Of a DNA stretch of 64,000 nt, positions 7,006-15,117 are shown piece after piece (position 1 is the first letter of the stretch; every line of letters starts with the position of its first letter). This DNA is from Rhodococcoides kyotonense. Lineage in GTDB: Bacteria > Actinomycetota > Actinomycetes > Mycobacteriales > Mycobacteriaceae. Below the pieces are notes generated by a model. That model made no database searches. It was not told the DNA's origin and saw only the letters and a list, made by a program, of their open reading frames with translations. The position numbers were made by a program, and so were the translations under genes. The stretch lies in contig NZ_FZOW01000008.1 of NCBI RefSeq assembly GCF_900188125.1, positions 1 to 64,000 of the forward strand, read 5' to 3'.

Positions 7006-7893
7006 ATGCAACCTGACACATCCGGATTCATCACCCGTGCTGCAGCGTTGGAAGCCGGCTACACCGACAACGAGTTAGCTCGCATGTGCAGAGACGGCCT
7101 CCTCCACAAGGTGGCGCCCGGTTTGTTCGTTCCCGCTGAGACCTTCACCCCACTGGACGAGCGCGGTCGACACGTCGTTCGCGCGCACGCTCTGACGCGG
7201 CGGCACAAGTCGGGCGTCGTCAGCCACCAATCTGCAGCAGCAGTGCACGGGCTCGACCTGTGGGACACCGATCTGACTCGCGTTCATCTGACTGTGCCTC
7301 GGGCCACCGGGGGAAGCCGAAAGACGGATCGGCATATCCACTGCCGACACAACATCCAAGCCATCCAGGTCAAAGGCATTCCAACATCATCACCTGCGGA
7401 CACTGTCGTCGATTGTGCACGGACCCTCGATCTGGACCATGCCGTCGTCATCGGGGACTCTGCTCTCCGCAAGACGTCGCTTATCAAGCCCCAGCTCGTC
7501 GACCGTCTGGACGGCGCGGCCGGTATGACAGGCATCGATGCCGCCAAGCGGGCCGTCGACCTGATGGACGGGTTGAGTGAGAGTCCAGGCGAGTCACTGA
7601 GTCGCCTAAGGTTCCTTCAGCATGGTATTCCGATGCCGGTGTTGCAACATTCGTTTCCGGAGTTTCGCGTACGCGTCGATTTCTATTGGCCCAAGTACCG
7701 AATCATCGGCGAGTTCGATGGAATGACCAAGTACAAAGGCTCAGGCGCGGCCTACGCCGAGGAGAAGGACCGAGAAGACGCTCTTCGCTCGCGAGGCTTC
7801 TTGTTCATCCGCTGGAGGTGGCCGCACCTTGCGACTTTCCACCGAGTAGTCGAGATGTTCCGCCGCGCCGTCGAGACAGCGTCGAGACGATGA
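7006..7893 (+). CDS. AbiEi-like / DUF559 (Vsr-fold) nuclease-type protein
   Basis: A 295-residue protein. Residues 8-42 form a winged-helix-like region (FITRAAALEAGYTDNELARM) as in type IV antitoxin AbiEi proteins. The middle resembles the AbiEi C-terminal domain. Residues ~190-290 match the DUF559/Vsr-like PD-(D/E)xK nuclease fold, with candidate metal and catalytic residues E196 (GESLSR), D225 (RVDFYW), E236/D238 (IGEFDG) and K242. The family occurs in multiple copies in rhodococci and gordoniae; its role (phage defence, repair or selfish) is not settled. No AbiEii toxin is adjacent. Flanking inverted repeats and paired DnaA boxes make this a self-contained module. Confidence 0.8.
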   Translation: MQPDTSGFITRAAALEAGYTDNELARMCRDGLLHKVAPGLFVPAETFTPLDERGRHVVRAHALTRRHKSGVVSHQSAAAVHGLDLWDTDLTRVHLTVPRATGGSRKTDRHIHCRHNIQAIQVKGIPTSSPADTVVDCARTLDLDHAVVIGDSALRKTSLIKPQLVDRLDGAAGMTGIDAAKRAVDLMDGLSESPGESLSRLRFLQHGIPMPVLQHSFPEFRVRVDFYWPKYRIIGEFDGMTKYKGSGAAYAEEKDREDALRSRGFLFIRWRWPHLATFHRVVEMFRRAVETASRR

Positions 7894-8011
7894 AATCCTC
7901 ACGCCGCCTGATAATCCTCATCCAATGTTTCGAAGGAGGACCGAGAATCCGAGTGAGGATTCAGGGCTTCGGATCACCGTCGACCGAGCATCCGGCGTAA
8001 CGTCCGACAGC
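7894..8011. other. intergenic region with three AATCCTCA/TGAGGATT octamers
   Basis: The octamer AATCCTCA occurs at 7894-7901 (directly after the stop of the DUF559 gene) and 7913-7920, and its complement at 7954-7961. The last two are the ends of the right inverted-repeat copy. No gene is seen here. Confidence 0.5.
7913..7961. repeat. right copy of the ~49-bp imperfect inverted repeat
   Basis: Starts AATCCTCA and ends TGAGGATT with exactly the same 33-bp spacing as the copy at 6803-6851, and matches its reverse complement at 37 of 49 positions. It lies 19 bp after the DUF559 stop and just before the CHY-zinc-finger gene. Confidence 0.5.
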
Positions 8012-8335
8012 ATGGTTCACGTGTACGGCCCGACGGTCGACGACCAGACCCGGTGCATCCATTACTCGACGGACCTCGACGTCGTTGCGATGGAGTTCCA
8101 CTGCTGCAGCAAGTTCTACCCCTGCTACCTGTGCCACGACGAGTCCGAGGATCACCCGCGCACGATGTGGCCACGCGACAGCTTCGACTCACCCGCTGTT
8201 CTGTGCGGCGTCTGTATCACCCAGATCAGCATTGCGGACTACTTGAACGTCACCGAGTGTCCGCAGTGCTCGGCTGCGTTCAATCCCGGGTGCAGGCTCC
8301 ACAGCCACCTCTATTTCGACACGTCCACGACGTAG
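8012..8335 (+). CDS. CHY-type zinc finger protein
   Basis: A 107-residue protein with the CHY zinc-finger pattern: RCIHY, EFHCCSKFYPCYLCH, ALCGVC-like LCGVCIT, ECPQCSAAFNPGC and HSHLYF supply the Cys/His metal ligands for about three zinc ions. ATG 8012 (MVHVYGPTVDD) is chosen because conservation begins there; an upstream ATG at 7925 would translate through the flanking repeat. In eukaryotes CHY fingers occur in ubiquitin ligases; the stand-alone bacterial forms have no assigned role. A hairpin terminator follows directly after the stop. Confidence 0.8.
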   Translation: MVHVYGPTVDDQTRCIHYSTDLDVVAMEFHCCSKFYPCYLCHDESEDHPRTMWPRDSFDSPAVLCGVCITQISIADYLNVTECPQCSAAFNPGCRLHSHLYFDTSTT

Positions 8336-8357
8336 TGGCGCTTCGCGGAAGCGTCAC
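8335..8357 (+). terminator. hairpin terminator after the CHY zinc finger gene
   Basis: GTGGCGCTTC (8335-8344) pairs with GAAGCGTCAC (8348-8357) across a 3-nt GCG loop with one mismatch. The stem starts at the last base of the stop codon. Confidence 0.5.
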
Positions 8358-8441
8358 GCGATGCACCTTCGATCAGCGTGTGCGGATTCAGCAAGCCAAT
8401 CGTTCCGCGAACGCGAAACCTCGGGTTGCTAGATTCGGGAC

Positions 8442-9140
8442 ATGCCCGAGCGAATCGAGAACGAGTCCACCCGTGTCGCGAAGTTGCTCGACGCGCAGGC
8501 AAAAGCCGTCGAACTGTTCGACGCGATCACCGAGCGCGGCCTGATTCGGCCGGGTGCGCAGGAGAAACAGGTCAGCAACGAGATCAGGGATCTGGCCTCG
8601 GAGATGTTCGGCACCACCAAGTTCTGGCACAAACGCATCGTCCGCAGCGGGATCAACACGTTGCAGCCGTATCGCGAGAACCCTCCGAACCGCACGATCG
8701 CCGACGACGACATCGTCTTCTGCGACTTCGGGCCCATCTTCGAACAGTGGGAGGCGGACTTCGGCCGCACGTTCGTGCTCGGCGAGGACCCGATCAAACA
8801 CCGATTGCGCGACGCGTTACCGACGGTGTTCGACGCAGGCCGCGCCCACTTCGAGGCGCATCCAGACATCACCGGAGACCAGCTCTATGCCCGGGTCGTC
8901 GAGCTCGCCGAAGAAGCCGGGTGGGAGTTCGGGGGCTCGATCGCCGGCCACCTCGTCGGCGAATTCCCGCACGAGAAGATCGCCGGCGAGGAAATCGGCT
9001 CCTACATCGCACCCGGCAGCGACCAGCAGATGCGCCGCGACGACCGGTCCGGACGCCGATGCCACTGGATCCTCGAGATTCACCTCGTGGACCGCCGACG
9101 CGGAATCGGCGGGTTCCACGAGGAACTGCTGGACCTCTGA
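8442..9140 (+). CDS. M24-family metallopeptidase-fold protein
   Basis: A 232-residue protein with the pita-bread fold of M24 peptidases (aminopeptidase P / methionine aminopeptidase / creatinase). Visible metal-ligand candidates are D95 (FCDFGP), D106 (EADFGRTF), H170 (IAGHLVGEFPH) and Glu residues near the C-terminus (WILEIHLVD). It lacks the N-terminal creatinase domain, so it is a short stand-alone form. The substrate is unknown; non-peptidase members exist. It converges with the molbindin gene, with 2 bp between the stops. Confidence 0.75.
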   Translation: MPERIENESTRVAKLLDAQAKAVELFDAITERGLIRPGAQEKQVSNEIRDLASEMFGTTKFWHKRIVRSGINTLQPYRENPPNRTIADDDIVFCDFGPIFEQWEADFGRTFVLGEDPIKHRLRDALPTVFDAGRAHFEAHPDITGDQLYARVVELAEEAGWEFGGSIAGHLVGEFPHEKIAGEEIGSYIAPGSDQQMRRDDRSGRRCHWILEIHLVDRRRGIGGFHEELLDL

Positions 9141-9142
9141 AG

Positions 9143-9355
9143 TTATTCGACGCCGATGGTCACTTCGGTCGACTTCACGAATGCCGTTGCAGCCTGGCCG
9201 ACTTCGAGGCCGAGCTCCACAGCTGCCTCCTTGGTGATCGAGGAGGTGACGGTCTGCTCTCCACCGTCGAGCTTGATCTTCACCGTCGCCATCACACTTC
9301 CGAGCGTGACTTCGGTGATGACACCGGTCAGCTGATTACGGGTCGAAAGGCGCAT
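9143..9355 (-). CDS. molbindin (TOBE/Mop-domain molybdate-binding protein)
   Basis: A 70-residue single TOBE domain: MRLSTRNQLTG at the start, then VTLGSVMATVKIKL and SITKEAAVELGL, the standard Mop motif order. Such proteins assemble into hexamers that bind molybdate or tungstate in the cytoplasm for storage or buffering. ATG 9355 is preferred since the conserved domain begins there; the frame extends upstream to 9400. No molybdate transporter or cofactor gene is adjacent, so it is an orphan here. Confidence 0.8.
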   Translation of the reverse strand: MRLSTRNQLTGVITEVTLGSVMATVKIKLDGGEQTVTSSITKEAAVELGLEVGQAATAFVKSTEVTIGVE

Positions 9356-9534
9356 GTCAGAGTCCTTTGGTTCGAAGAAATTGATGTACGACGGTAGCAA
9401 CCGAAATCAGTCCGCATCAAAAGGTTCCGGCAATGCGTATGGACGGCATAGATGCCACCGTATTTTCGGATACACAATCTTCGCCGCACCATCCTTTACC
9501 CTGTGACCAGCGACCGAGACGACGGAGGAACCCG

Positions 9535-10290
9535 ATGACGAGCACCGACCGCACACCGAGGATCGTCGTGGTGACAGGTGCCGGATCCGGGCTCGGACGC
9601 GCCATGGCAACGGCGTTGCTCGACGTGGGTGACTACGTAGTTCTGGCCGGTCGCAATCGGGACAAGCTCGACGCGACGGCGGACGGGTACGACCGGGCGG
9701 TCGTGACACCTGCCGACGTCTCGTCGCCGGAATCGGTGCGCGATCTGTTCGATTCGGTGGCAACACGATTCGGCCGCCTCGATGTTCTCGTGAACAACGC
9801 AGGCACGTTCGGGCCGTCGGGCAGCGTAGACACTGTCGACCCGCAGGCCTGGAGCGAGACTGTCGCGGCGAATCTCACCGGAGTATTCCTCTGCGCCCGC
9901 GAGGCGGTGCGAATGATGAAAGCGCAGAGTCCGCGTGGAGGCCGAATCATCAACAATGGGTCATTGTCCGCACACACTCCCCGGCCCCACAGCGTCGCGT
10001 ACACCGCAACGAAGCATGGAGTATCCGGACTGACGAAATCCATCGCGTTGGATGGGCGTGACTTCGACATCTGTTGCACCCAAATCGATATCGGCAACGC
10101 AGCAACCGACATGACTGCTGGCATCGGCCACGCCGCCGCCCAGGCCGACGGTTCGACTCGCGCGGAACCGACATTCGATCCACGACATGTGGCCGACACG
10201 ATCGTCCACCTCGTCGGACTTCCACTGGACGTCAACGTCCCCACCCTCACGATCATGGCCAACCGCATGCCGTACGTGGGGCGAGGCTGA
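9535..10290 (+). CDS. SDR-family oxidoreductase
   Basis: A 251-residue classical short-chain dehydrogenase/reductase. The cofactor motif TGAGSGLG is at 14-21, NNAG at 87-90, and the active-site set S143, Y156 and K160 (YTATK). A GGAGG site lies 8 bp before ATG 9535; a longer frame to 9433 has no support. It should oxidise or reduce a hydroxyl/keto substrate with NAD(P). The substrate is not evident, and the gene stands alone between molbindin and the rhodanese gene. Confidence 0.85.
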   Translation: MTSTDRTPRIVVVTGAGSGLGRAMATALLDVGDYVVLAGRNRDKLDATADGYDRAVVTPADVSSPESVRDLFDSVATRFGRLDVLVNNAGTFGPSGSVDTVDPQAWSETVAANLTGVFLCAREAVRMMKAQSPRGGRIINNGSLSAHTPRPHSVAYTATKHGVSGLTKSIALDGRDFDICCTQIDIGNAATDMTAGIGHAAAQADGSTRAEPTFDPRHVADTIVHLVGLPLDVNVPTLTIMANRMPYVGRG

Positions 10291-10532
10291 TACCTAGCGC
10301 GACTCCGCCCTCAGACGCTGATGAGAGCCGAAACTTTCCTGTCGCGCCCGATACCGAATACAGCAAGTCCTCGCTCGGACACACAGCTGGCGAAGCTACC
10401 CTCCCGAATTAGAACCAGCGTGAACGATACCCTCGTCCACCCGGGTTCCCCCTGGTCAACCCGGTCTCAGCCCTCGCAACCCTTGCGCCGACACCACCGC
10501 GAGCCCCTCGATCGCCGCTACCCTCTGACTCC
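10291..10532. other. 242-bp intergenic region without recognised features
   Basis: No coding-like frame or strong palindrome is seen. The promoter of the rhodanese gene presumably lies here. Confidence 0.4.
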
Positions 10533-11597
10533 ATGAGCAGAGCGATCGACGTCGACACCCTCCGAGCATGGCTCGCCGATGATGCTGAATTGGCGGTCCT
10601 GGATATTCGTCCGGCCGAGGAGGTCGGGTATGCGTCTCCTCTGTTCGCGACGAACCTCCCGGTTGACCGCGCGCTCGCCGAGATCGACAGGTTCATCCCG
10701 CGCAGTTCGGTGCGGACAGTGCTCGTCGACGGAGACGACGGCGCAGCGGACACTCTTGCGGCTCAGCTCGACACTGCCGGGCGTACAGACGTTTTCACGC
10801 TGACCGGTGGAATCGCCGAGTGGACCAAGAACCCCGACGCGGAACAGCCCACATTCGACATACCCGGCCGCGACTTCTCGCTGAAGATCCGCGACGAGCG
10901 CGACACTCCCTCGGTGTCCGCCGCCGAACTGAAGGCGTTGAAAGACAACGGCGCCGACGTCGTCGTCCTCGACACCAGAACTCTCCCCGAATTCGAGAAG
11001 GGCCACGTGCCCGGAGCTGTTGCCGTGCCGGGCGCCGAGCTACTGCTTCGGTTCGCCGATGTGGTCCCGTCGCCGGACACGCACGTCGTCGTCTCGTGCG
11101 CGGGATTGCCCCGCGCCATCATCGGCGCGCAGACACTGATCGATTCCGGTGTGGCCAACAAGGTTTCGTACCTGTACGACGGAACCAAGGCATGGACGAA
11201 CGAGAAGTTCGATCTCGAAGTCGGCGCCACTGCCACCTACGGACCGGTGGACGACGAGGGACGCAAGCTCGCCAGCGAGCGCGTCGACACCATCGCTGCG
11301 GACGACAGCTTTCCACGTATCGACATCGACACTGCACATGAATGGGCACTTGATCCGCAGCGCACCACCTACCTTCTCGACGTCCGCACACCAGAGGAAT
11401 TCGAGCGATCGCATCTCGATGGTTCGATCAACGCCGAAGGTGGTCAATTGCTGGGAGTCTCGCATCGCACCATCGCCGTGCGGGGTGCTCGCGTCGTGTT
11501 GATCGACGACGAAACCGGCGCACGTGCTGCCGTCGTCGCACATTGGTTGCAGCGACGCGGATTCGAGATCGCTTTACTCACACACGATTTCGCCTGA
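10533..11597 (+). CDS. three-domain rhodanese-like sulfurtransferase
   Basis: A 354-residue protein with three tandem rhodanese domains at about residues 1-100, 125-225 and 255-350 (VLDIRP, VLDTRTLPEFEKGHVPGA, LLDVRTPEEFERSHLDGS). Only the middle domain has a catalytic-type Cys, C189 in VVVSCAGLPR; the equivalent loop is DGDD in domain 1 and DDETG in domain 3, so those are probably structural or regulatory. It may transfer sulfane sulfur. The downstream acyl-CoA dehydrogenase-like gene follows so closely that the two are probably cotranscribed, suggesting a shared role in sulfur or thioester metabolism. Confidence 0.85.
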   Translation: MSRAIDVDTLRAWLADDAELAVLDIRPAEEVGYASPLFATNLPVDRALAEIDRFIPRSSVRTVLVDGDDGAADTLAAQLDTAGRTDVFTLTGGIAEWTKNPDAEQPTFDIPGRDFSLKIRDERDTPSVSAAELKALKDNGADVVVLDTRTLPEFEKGHVPGAVAVPGAELLLRFADVVPSPDTHVVVSCAGLPRAIIGAQTLIDSGVANKVSYLYDGTKAWTNEKFDLEVGATATYGPVDDEGRKLASERVDTIAADDSFPRIDIDTAHEWALDPQRTTYLLDVRTPEEFERSHLDGSINAEGGQLLGVSHRTIAVRGARVVLIDDETGARAAVVAHWLQRRGFEIALLTHDFA

Positions 11598-12738
11598 CAA
11601 CCGGAAGAGGATCACGACCATCGCATTCTCGGTCGATACCACCAGTGCCGACGCGGTCGACGCTGCCGACTCGATTCCAGTCGTCGCACGCGCGCGTGAC
11701 TTTGCGCGAAACGAACTTGCTCCGAACGCTTTACGCACCGATAGCGACGGTGTGAGCGCGGAGACCGTCGACCGCCTCCGCGAGCTCGGGTTGCTCAACG
11801 CGCATGCACCGACAGCATTCGGCGGTGCACAGGTGGACAAGGCGGGTGAGCGTGCGATCCACGAGCACATCGCGCACGGCGACTTCAACACCTGGCTCGT
11901 GTGGGCTCAGCACAGCGGGTTGGTGACGCAGTACGCAGAGCACGCCAAGTCCGGACAGCCCGTCGGCGAGACAGGTGAACGAGTTCTGCGCGGCGAAATC
12001 CTCACCGGCACAGCGATCAGCGACGTCAGGCACTACCCCGAACGCTACATCTCGGCGACGGCGGTTGCCGGTGGATGGGCGATCGACGGAACGGTGTCGT
12101 GGGTCAGTGGTTGGGGCGTCAACGAATTCCTGACGGTCGCAGCGATCGATCCAGCTACCGAAACGCGTCTGTTGGTTCTCGTCGACGTCACCGACACGCG
12201 CGTCAAGGCGGAAAAGCTGCCGCTGGTCGTGGCGACCGGGAGCAGAACGTGGCGGGTGACGTTCGACGCCGTGTTCGTCCCCGAATCCGACGTCGTCACA
12301 CGCGGTCCCATCTCCGACTGGGATACCAAGGACCGCAACATCATCAGCGATGTGCGCGCTCAGGCATTCGGGGTCGCCCGCGCCATATTCGACGAGCTGA
12401 GAGCGTCGAGCAACCCCAAAGCCGTTGCGGTACAGAGTGCGTGGGAGCCACGATTCGCGCACTACCGCGCGTCGGCCTACGGACTCAGCGACAGAGCGGG
12501 AGCCGACCCCAAGGGGCCGCAGTACTTCGAGGAACGGCTGGCACTCAAAGTGGAGACTCTCCGTTCGCTCAGCGAGATCTCGCGGGCACTCGTCATCTCG
12601 CGTGCCGGATCCGGGATCGTCGGGACCGACACCGCCCAGCTGCACGCGAGGTCGGTGTTGTTCCTGCAGATCCAGAGCCAGAACTCGGAGTCCCGGGCAG
12701 CGCAGCTCGAGGACATCGCAGCCCTCGCCCTCAGGTGA
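11524..12738 (+). CDS. acyl-CoA dehydrogenase-family flavoprotein (start uncertain)
   Basis: The conserved protein starts near 11611 and gives about 375 residues: an N-terminal helical domain (RDFARNELAP, LRELGLLNAHAP), a beta domain with a Trp/Ser-rich flavin-binding stretch (WAIDGTVSWVSGWG), and a C-terminal helical bundle. The family oxidises acyl-CoA or, in DszC-like members, hydroxylates using reduced flavin. GTG 11524 is the only conventional start upstream, but it overlaps the rhodanese gene by 74 bp and lacks a good ribosome binding site. A GGAAGAGG motif at 11603-11610 is followed by ATC and ACG rather than a normal start codon. The stop TGA lies in a dispersed repeat. Confidence 0.75.
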   Translation: MLPSSHIGCSDADSRSLYSHTISPDNRKRITTIAFSVDTTSADAVDAADSIPVVARARDFARNELAPNALRTDSDGVSAETVDRLRELGLLNAHAPTAFGGAQVDKAGERAIHEHIAHGDFNTWLVWAQHSGLVTQYAEHAKSGQPVGETGERVLRGEILTGTAISDVRHYPERYISATAVAGGWAIDGTVSWVSGWGVNEFLTVAAIDPATETRLLVLVDVTDTRVKAEKLPLVVATGSRTWRVTFDAVFVPESDVVTRGPISDWDTKDRNIISDVRAQAFGVARAIFDELRASSNPKAVAVQSAWEPRFAHYRASAYGLSDRAGADPKGPQYFEERLALKVETLRSLSEISRALVISRAGSGIVGTDTAQLHARSVLFLQIQSQNSESRAAQLEDIAALALR

Positions 12739-12772
12739 CCGAAGGTTGCCCTCGCTCACTCTGAGTGACCGA
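12734..12772 (+). repeat. dispersed 39-bp element, copy A, containing the stop codon of the upstream gene
   Basis: The element starts GGTGACCGAA and ends CACTCTGAGTGACCGA; it contains the small palindrome TCACTC-T-GAGTGA. It matches 28599-28637 on the other strand at 33 of 39 positions. The TGA of its GGTGACC is the stop codon (12736-12738) of the acyl-CoA dehydrogenase-like gene, in the same register as copy B. A GC palindrome GGGGCGCCCC follows at 12773-12782. Confidence 0.55.
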
Positions 12773-12784
12773 GGGGCGCCCCCG

Positions 12785-12874
12785 GTGCAGGGCATCAGCC
12801 AGGACGACTTCGCGACGACCATCCGCGTCCTCCAACGCACCATCGAGAACGTCGGCGGCGACGCCTGGCACTAG
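12785..12874 (+). pseudogene. MarR-like C-terminal fragment
   Basis: The frame encodes VQGISQDDFATTIRVLQRT and a short end (ENVGGDAWH), which looks like the C-terminal dimerisation helix of a MarR-family regulator. There is no preceding winged-helix domain: directly upstream lies the 39-bp repeat and then the acyl-CoA dehydrogenase gene. I read this as the remnant of a gene lost by deletion or repeat-mediated recombination. It could also be a chance frame. Confidence 0.35.
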
Positions 12875-12985
12875 CAGCACTGAGCCAGCTGAATAGCCTT
12901 CTACTGTGCGCCCACTCCTGCTAATCATGACGGTCAGACCTGCCCTGCACAGTCTGGGCTTCCGCCTGACGCGTGAGGAGCGTTG

Positions 12986-13384
12986 ATGGTCGTCGTACGC
13001 ACGGTGTGGCTGCTGCTGGCCGTTGCTGGAGTCGCCTCTGCCGTGATGGCCGCGGATTCACCGATGATGACGGTCTCGTTGTCGTGCTCCAAGATCGGCG
13101 AGCTGTCCGCCGAAGGCGCCACCTGCGACGACCGCATCATCGACGTACTCGGCGTGCAGCCGTTGCTGATTCTCGGAGCGTCGCTCGCCGCACCACCTCT
13201 GGTCGCCGCACTCGCCATGCGCCGGTGGGTGTCGTGGCTGGCCGTCGTCGCACTGCTTGCGCTGGCATTCATCGGTCTCGCGAACTGGACCGGCTTCTGG
13301 CGAGAGCTCCTCGTGGCTCTACCCATGGCACTCGTCGGACTCGCTCTCGTCTACTTCCAGCGGGTCCGAACGCATGTCAGCTAG
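12986..13384 (+). CDS. small membrane protein, hypothetical
   Basis: A 132-residue protein with an N-terminal hydrophobic helix (VWLLLAVAGVASAVMA), a short extracytoplasmic loop with two cysteines (LSCSKIG and ATCDDR) and three further helices from about residue 58 to 125. TTG 12983 is an alternative start one codon upstream; a GAGGAG site precedes both. It faces the convergent 13394-13642 gene with 9 bp between. The family is not recognised. Confidence 0.6.
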   Translation: MVVVRTVWLLLAVAGVASAVMAADSPMMTVSLSCSKIGELSAEGATCDDRIIDVLGVQPLLILGASLAAPPLVAALAMRRWVSWLAVVALLALAFIGLANWTGFWRELLVALPMALVGLALVYFQRVRTHVS

Positions 13385-13393
13385 CCCCCGGTC

Positions 13394-13642
13394 TCAGGCT
13401 CCCAGCTTGGCCGCGATGTCATCGACGACCGGCGCGAAATTCTCCAAGTCGTCGGGCGACGGGTGTGCCGCTCCCTGCTCTGCCAGTCGGTCGAGCAGGC
13501 CCTCGCGCGTCAACACCACCACGACGTCGTTCTCGACGTGCTGCTCAGGGACGTCGAGAACGAGCTGACCTTCCTGGAGGATCAGCCGTGCGTTGGGAGC
13601 GCTGTCGTACAACGCCTGCAAACTGTCGGCGGTCTGCGACAT
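13394..13642 (-). CDS. small hypothetical protein
   Basis: An 82-residue soluble acidic protein. The sequence (ARLILQEGQLVLDVPEQHV, VVVVLTREGLLDRLAEQG) suggests an alpha/beta mini-domain. Its start overlaps the stop of the upstream secreted-protein gene by one base (TGATG), so it is translationally coupled to it. No family is recognised. Confidence 0.6.
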   Translation of the reverse strand: MSQTADSLQALYDSAPNARLILQEGQLVLDVPEQHVENDVVVVLTREGLLDRLAEQGAAHPSPDDLENFAPVVDDIAAKLGA

Positions 13643-14160
13643 CAGAAGGCGCTGCCGCTGGGGAGGAGTGAGCCGAGATCAGGAAAAAGCCCTGGCTCGA
13701 CAGTGACGACGGTCGACTCCTGTTGCACCGTGAACGGCGTCCACGGGAAGGTGCCCAGATATCCCTCGAGGCCCGGGTAGTCGGAGATCCACGCGAACGC
13801 AGGCTCGACGTCCTGAGTCCCGCACGACGCAAGAACGACGTAACTGCCGGCAGGAACGTTCACCACGGTTTGCGCGCTGACTCCCGGCTGCCCTGCGTTG
13901 CCTGACGCGTACAGGGTCTGGCCGTTGCCGATGACCTGATCCACCGGCGGTAGTACTCCGCCTGGCGCGGGTGCGAGGGAGGTGCTGCAGTTGAGCGGAA
14001 GGCCTGAGTTGTTGGTGATCGTATTGGTCACCGAGGATCCCTCGACCGCGAAGGCGTATGTCACATCGGTGGGCTCCGCGGCGGATGCTGTTGCGGGAAC
14101 TGCCAGCATCAGTGGTGTGCACGCTGCGGCGCCGATCAGAACACGAGCCAGTGGTCGCAT
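13642..14160 (-). CDS. secreted protein, hypothetical
   Basis: A 172-residue protein with a typical Sec signal peptide (MRPLARVLIGAAAC, then a hydrophobic core and ATASAAE, cleavage near residue 28). The mature domain is Gly, Pro and Val rich with two cysteines (NCSTSL and ASCGTQ), consistent with a disulfide-stabilised beta domain. Many such proteins are exported in Mycobacteriales without known function. It is followed immediately by the coupled 82-residue gene. Confidence 0.65.
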   Translation of the reverse strand: MRPLARVLIGAAACTPLMLAVPATASAAEPTDVTYAFAVEGSSVTNTITNNSGLPLNCSTSLAPAPGGVLPPVDQVIGNGQTLYASGNAGQPGVSAQTVVNVPAGSYVVLASCGTQDVEPAFAWISDYPGLEGYLGTFPWTPFTVQQESTVVTVEPGLFPDLGSLLPSGSAF

Positions 14161-14289
14161 GTGAATCCTCTTCGGTGAGTAGGACTTATCGGAACGATTG
14201 CTTTCACCGAAAAGAGCGGACCGAAACCTTTCGAGCCAATGGTCGAAAACTACTCACGAATTGGGTGATTCACCTGTTCGGGGATTTCG

Positions 14290-15117
14290 TCACCGCACCA
14301 GCCGCCCGAGAGTCGAACTCGCCGCCGCAATTCCGAGCACGGCTGCCGCGAGCAGCACACCGAAATCGAGTGCCAAATTCGACGGGATCCCGACGAGCAG
14401 ATCCCGCAGCGCGTTCACTTCGTAGCTCAACGGATTCACGTAACTGATGACCTTCAGCCAACCGGGCATGACGTCGATCGGATACAGAGCATTCGATGCG
14501 AAGAACAACGGCATCGTGATTGCCTGCCCAATTCCCATCAACCGATCACGCTTGCGCACGAGTCCGGCGAGCGTCATCGACAGGCACGAGAAGAACACCG
14601 CACCGAGAATTACGACGACGAACGCACCCAGAATCTTCAGCGGATTCACCGTCAGTGAGATTTGCATGATGTACGACAACACGACGACGATGAGCACCTG
14701 CGCTACCGATCTGACCCCTGCCGCAAAGGCTTTCGCGGTGATGAGCGCCGATCGAGGCGTCGGGGTGACCAGGAGCTTGTTCAGGATGCCCGCGTCACGA
14801 TCCCAGATGATCTGAATTCCGTAGAAGATCGAGATGAACAGGGCGGACTGGGCAATGATTCCGGGAGCCAGGAACGCCAGATAGGACACCGAACCGGTGT
14901 CGATGACGTGCAGCTTGCTGAACGTCGTCCCGAAGATGATCAGCCACAGTGCGGGTTGTATTGCGCGCGTGATCAGTTCGCTACGATCATGGCCCAGCTT
15001 CTGCAGCTCCACGAGCGAGAAAGCACCGATGCGCGACGCCAGAACGGTCAGCTTCCGTACGCCTCTCGGCGCACGTAAGTACGTCTCGTCAGGCCGTGCG
15101 GCGACTGCTTCGGACAT
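14290..15117 (-). CDS. ABC-2 type transporter permease (drug/lipid exporter)
   Basis: A 275-residue integral membrane protein with six predicted helices typical of the ABC-2/DrrB family (LWLIIFGTTF, YLAFLAPGIIAQSALF, NALYPIDVMPGWL, VNPLSYEVNALR). It works with the ATP-binding protein encoded upstream; ATG 15117 overlaps that gene's 3' end by 29 bp. The downstream 129 bp to the secreted-protein gene hold no gene. The substrate is probably a hydrophobic compound or drug, by family. Confidence 0.85.
   Translation of the reverse strand: MSEAVAARPDETYLRAPRGVRKLTVLASRIGAFSLVELQKLGHDRSELITRAIQPALWLIIFGTTFSKLHVIDTGSVSYLAFLAPGIIAQSALFISIFYGIQIIWDRDAGILNKLLVTPTPRSALITAKAFAAGVRSVAQVLIVVVLSYIMQISLTVNPLKILGAFVVVILGAVFFSCLSMTLAGLVRKRDRLMGIGQAITMPLFFASNALYPIDVMPGWLKVISYVNPLSYEVNALRDLLVGIPSNLALDFGVLLAAAVLGIAAASSTLGRLVR

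Noticed and set aside
7006..7893. Complete AbiE type IV toxin-antitoxin system
   Set aside because: The protein has an AbiEi-like N-terminus but a nuclease-like C-terminus, and no AbiEii nucleotidyltransferase gene is adjacent.
10433..10483. Imperfect inverted sequence around GGTTCCCCCTGGTCAACC
   Set aside because: Arms of only 4 bp with a long spacer; expected by chance in GC-rich DNA.
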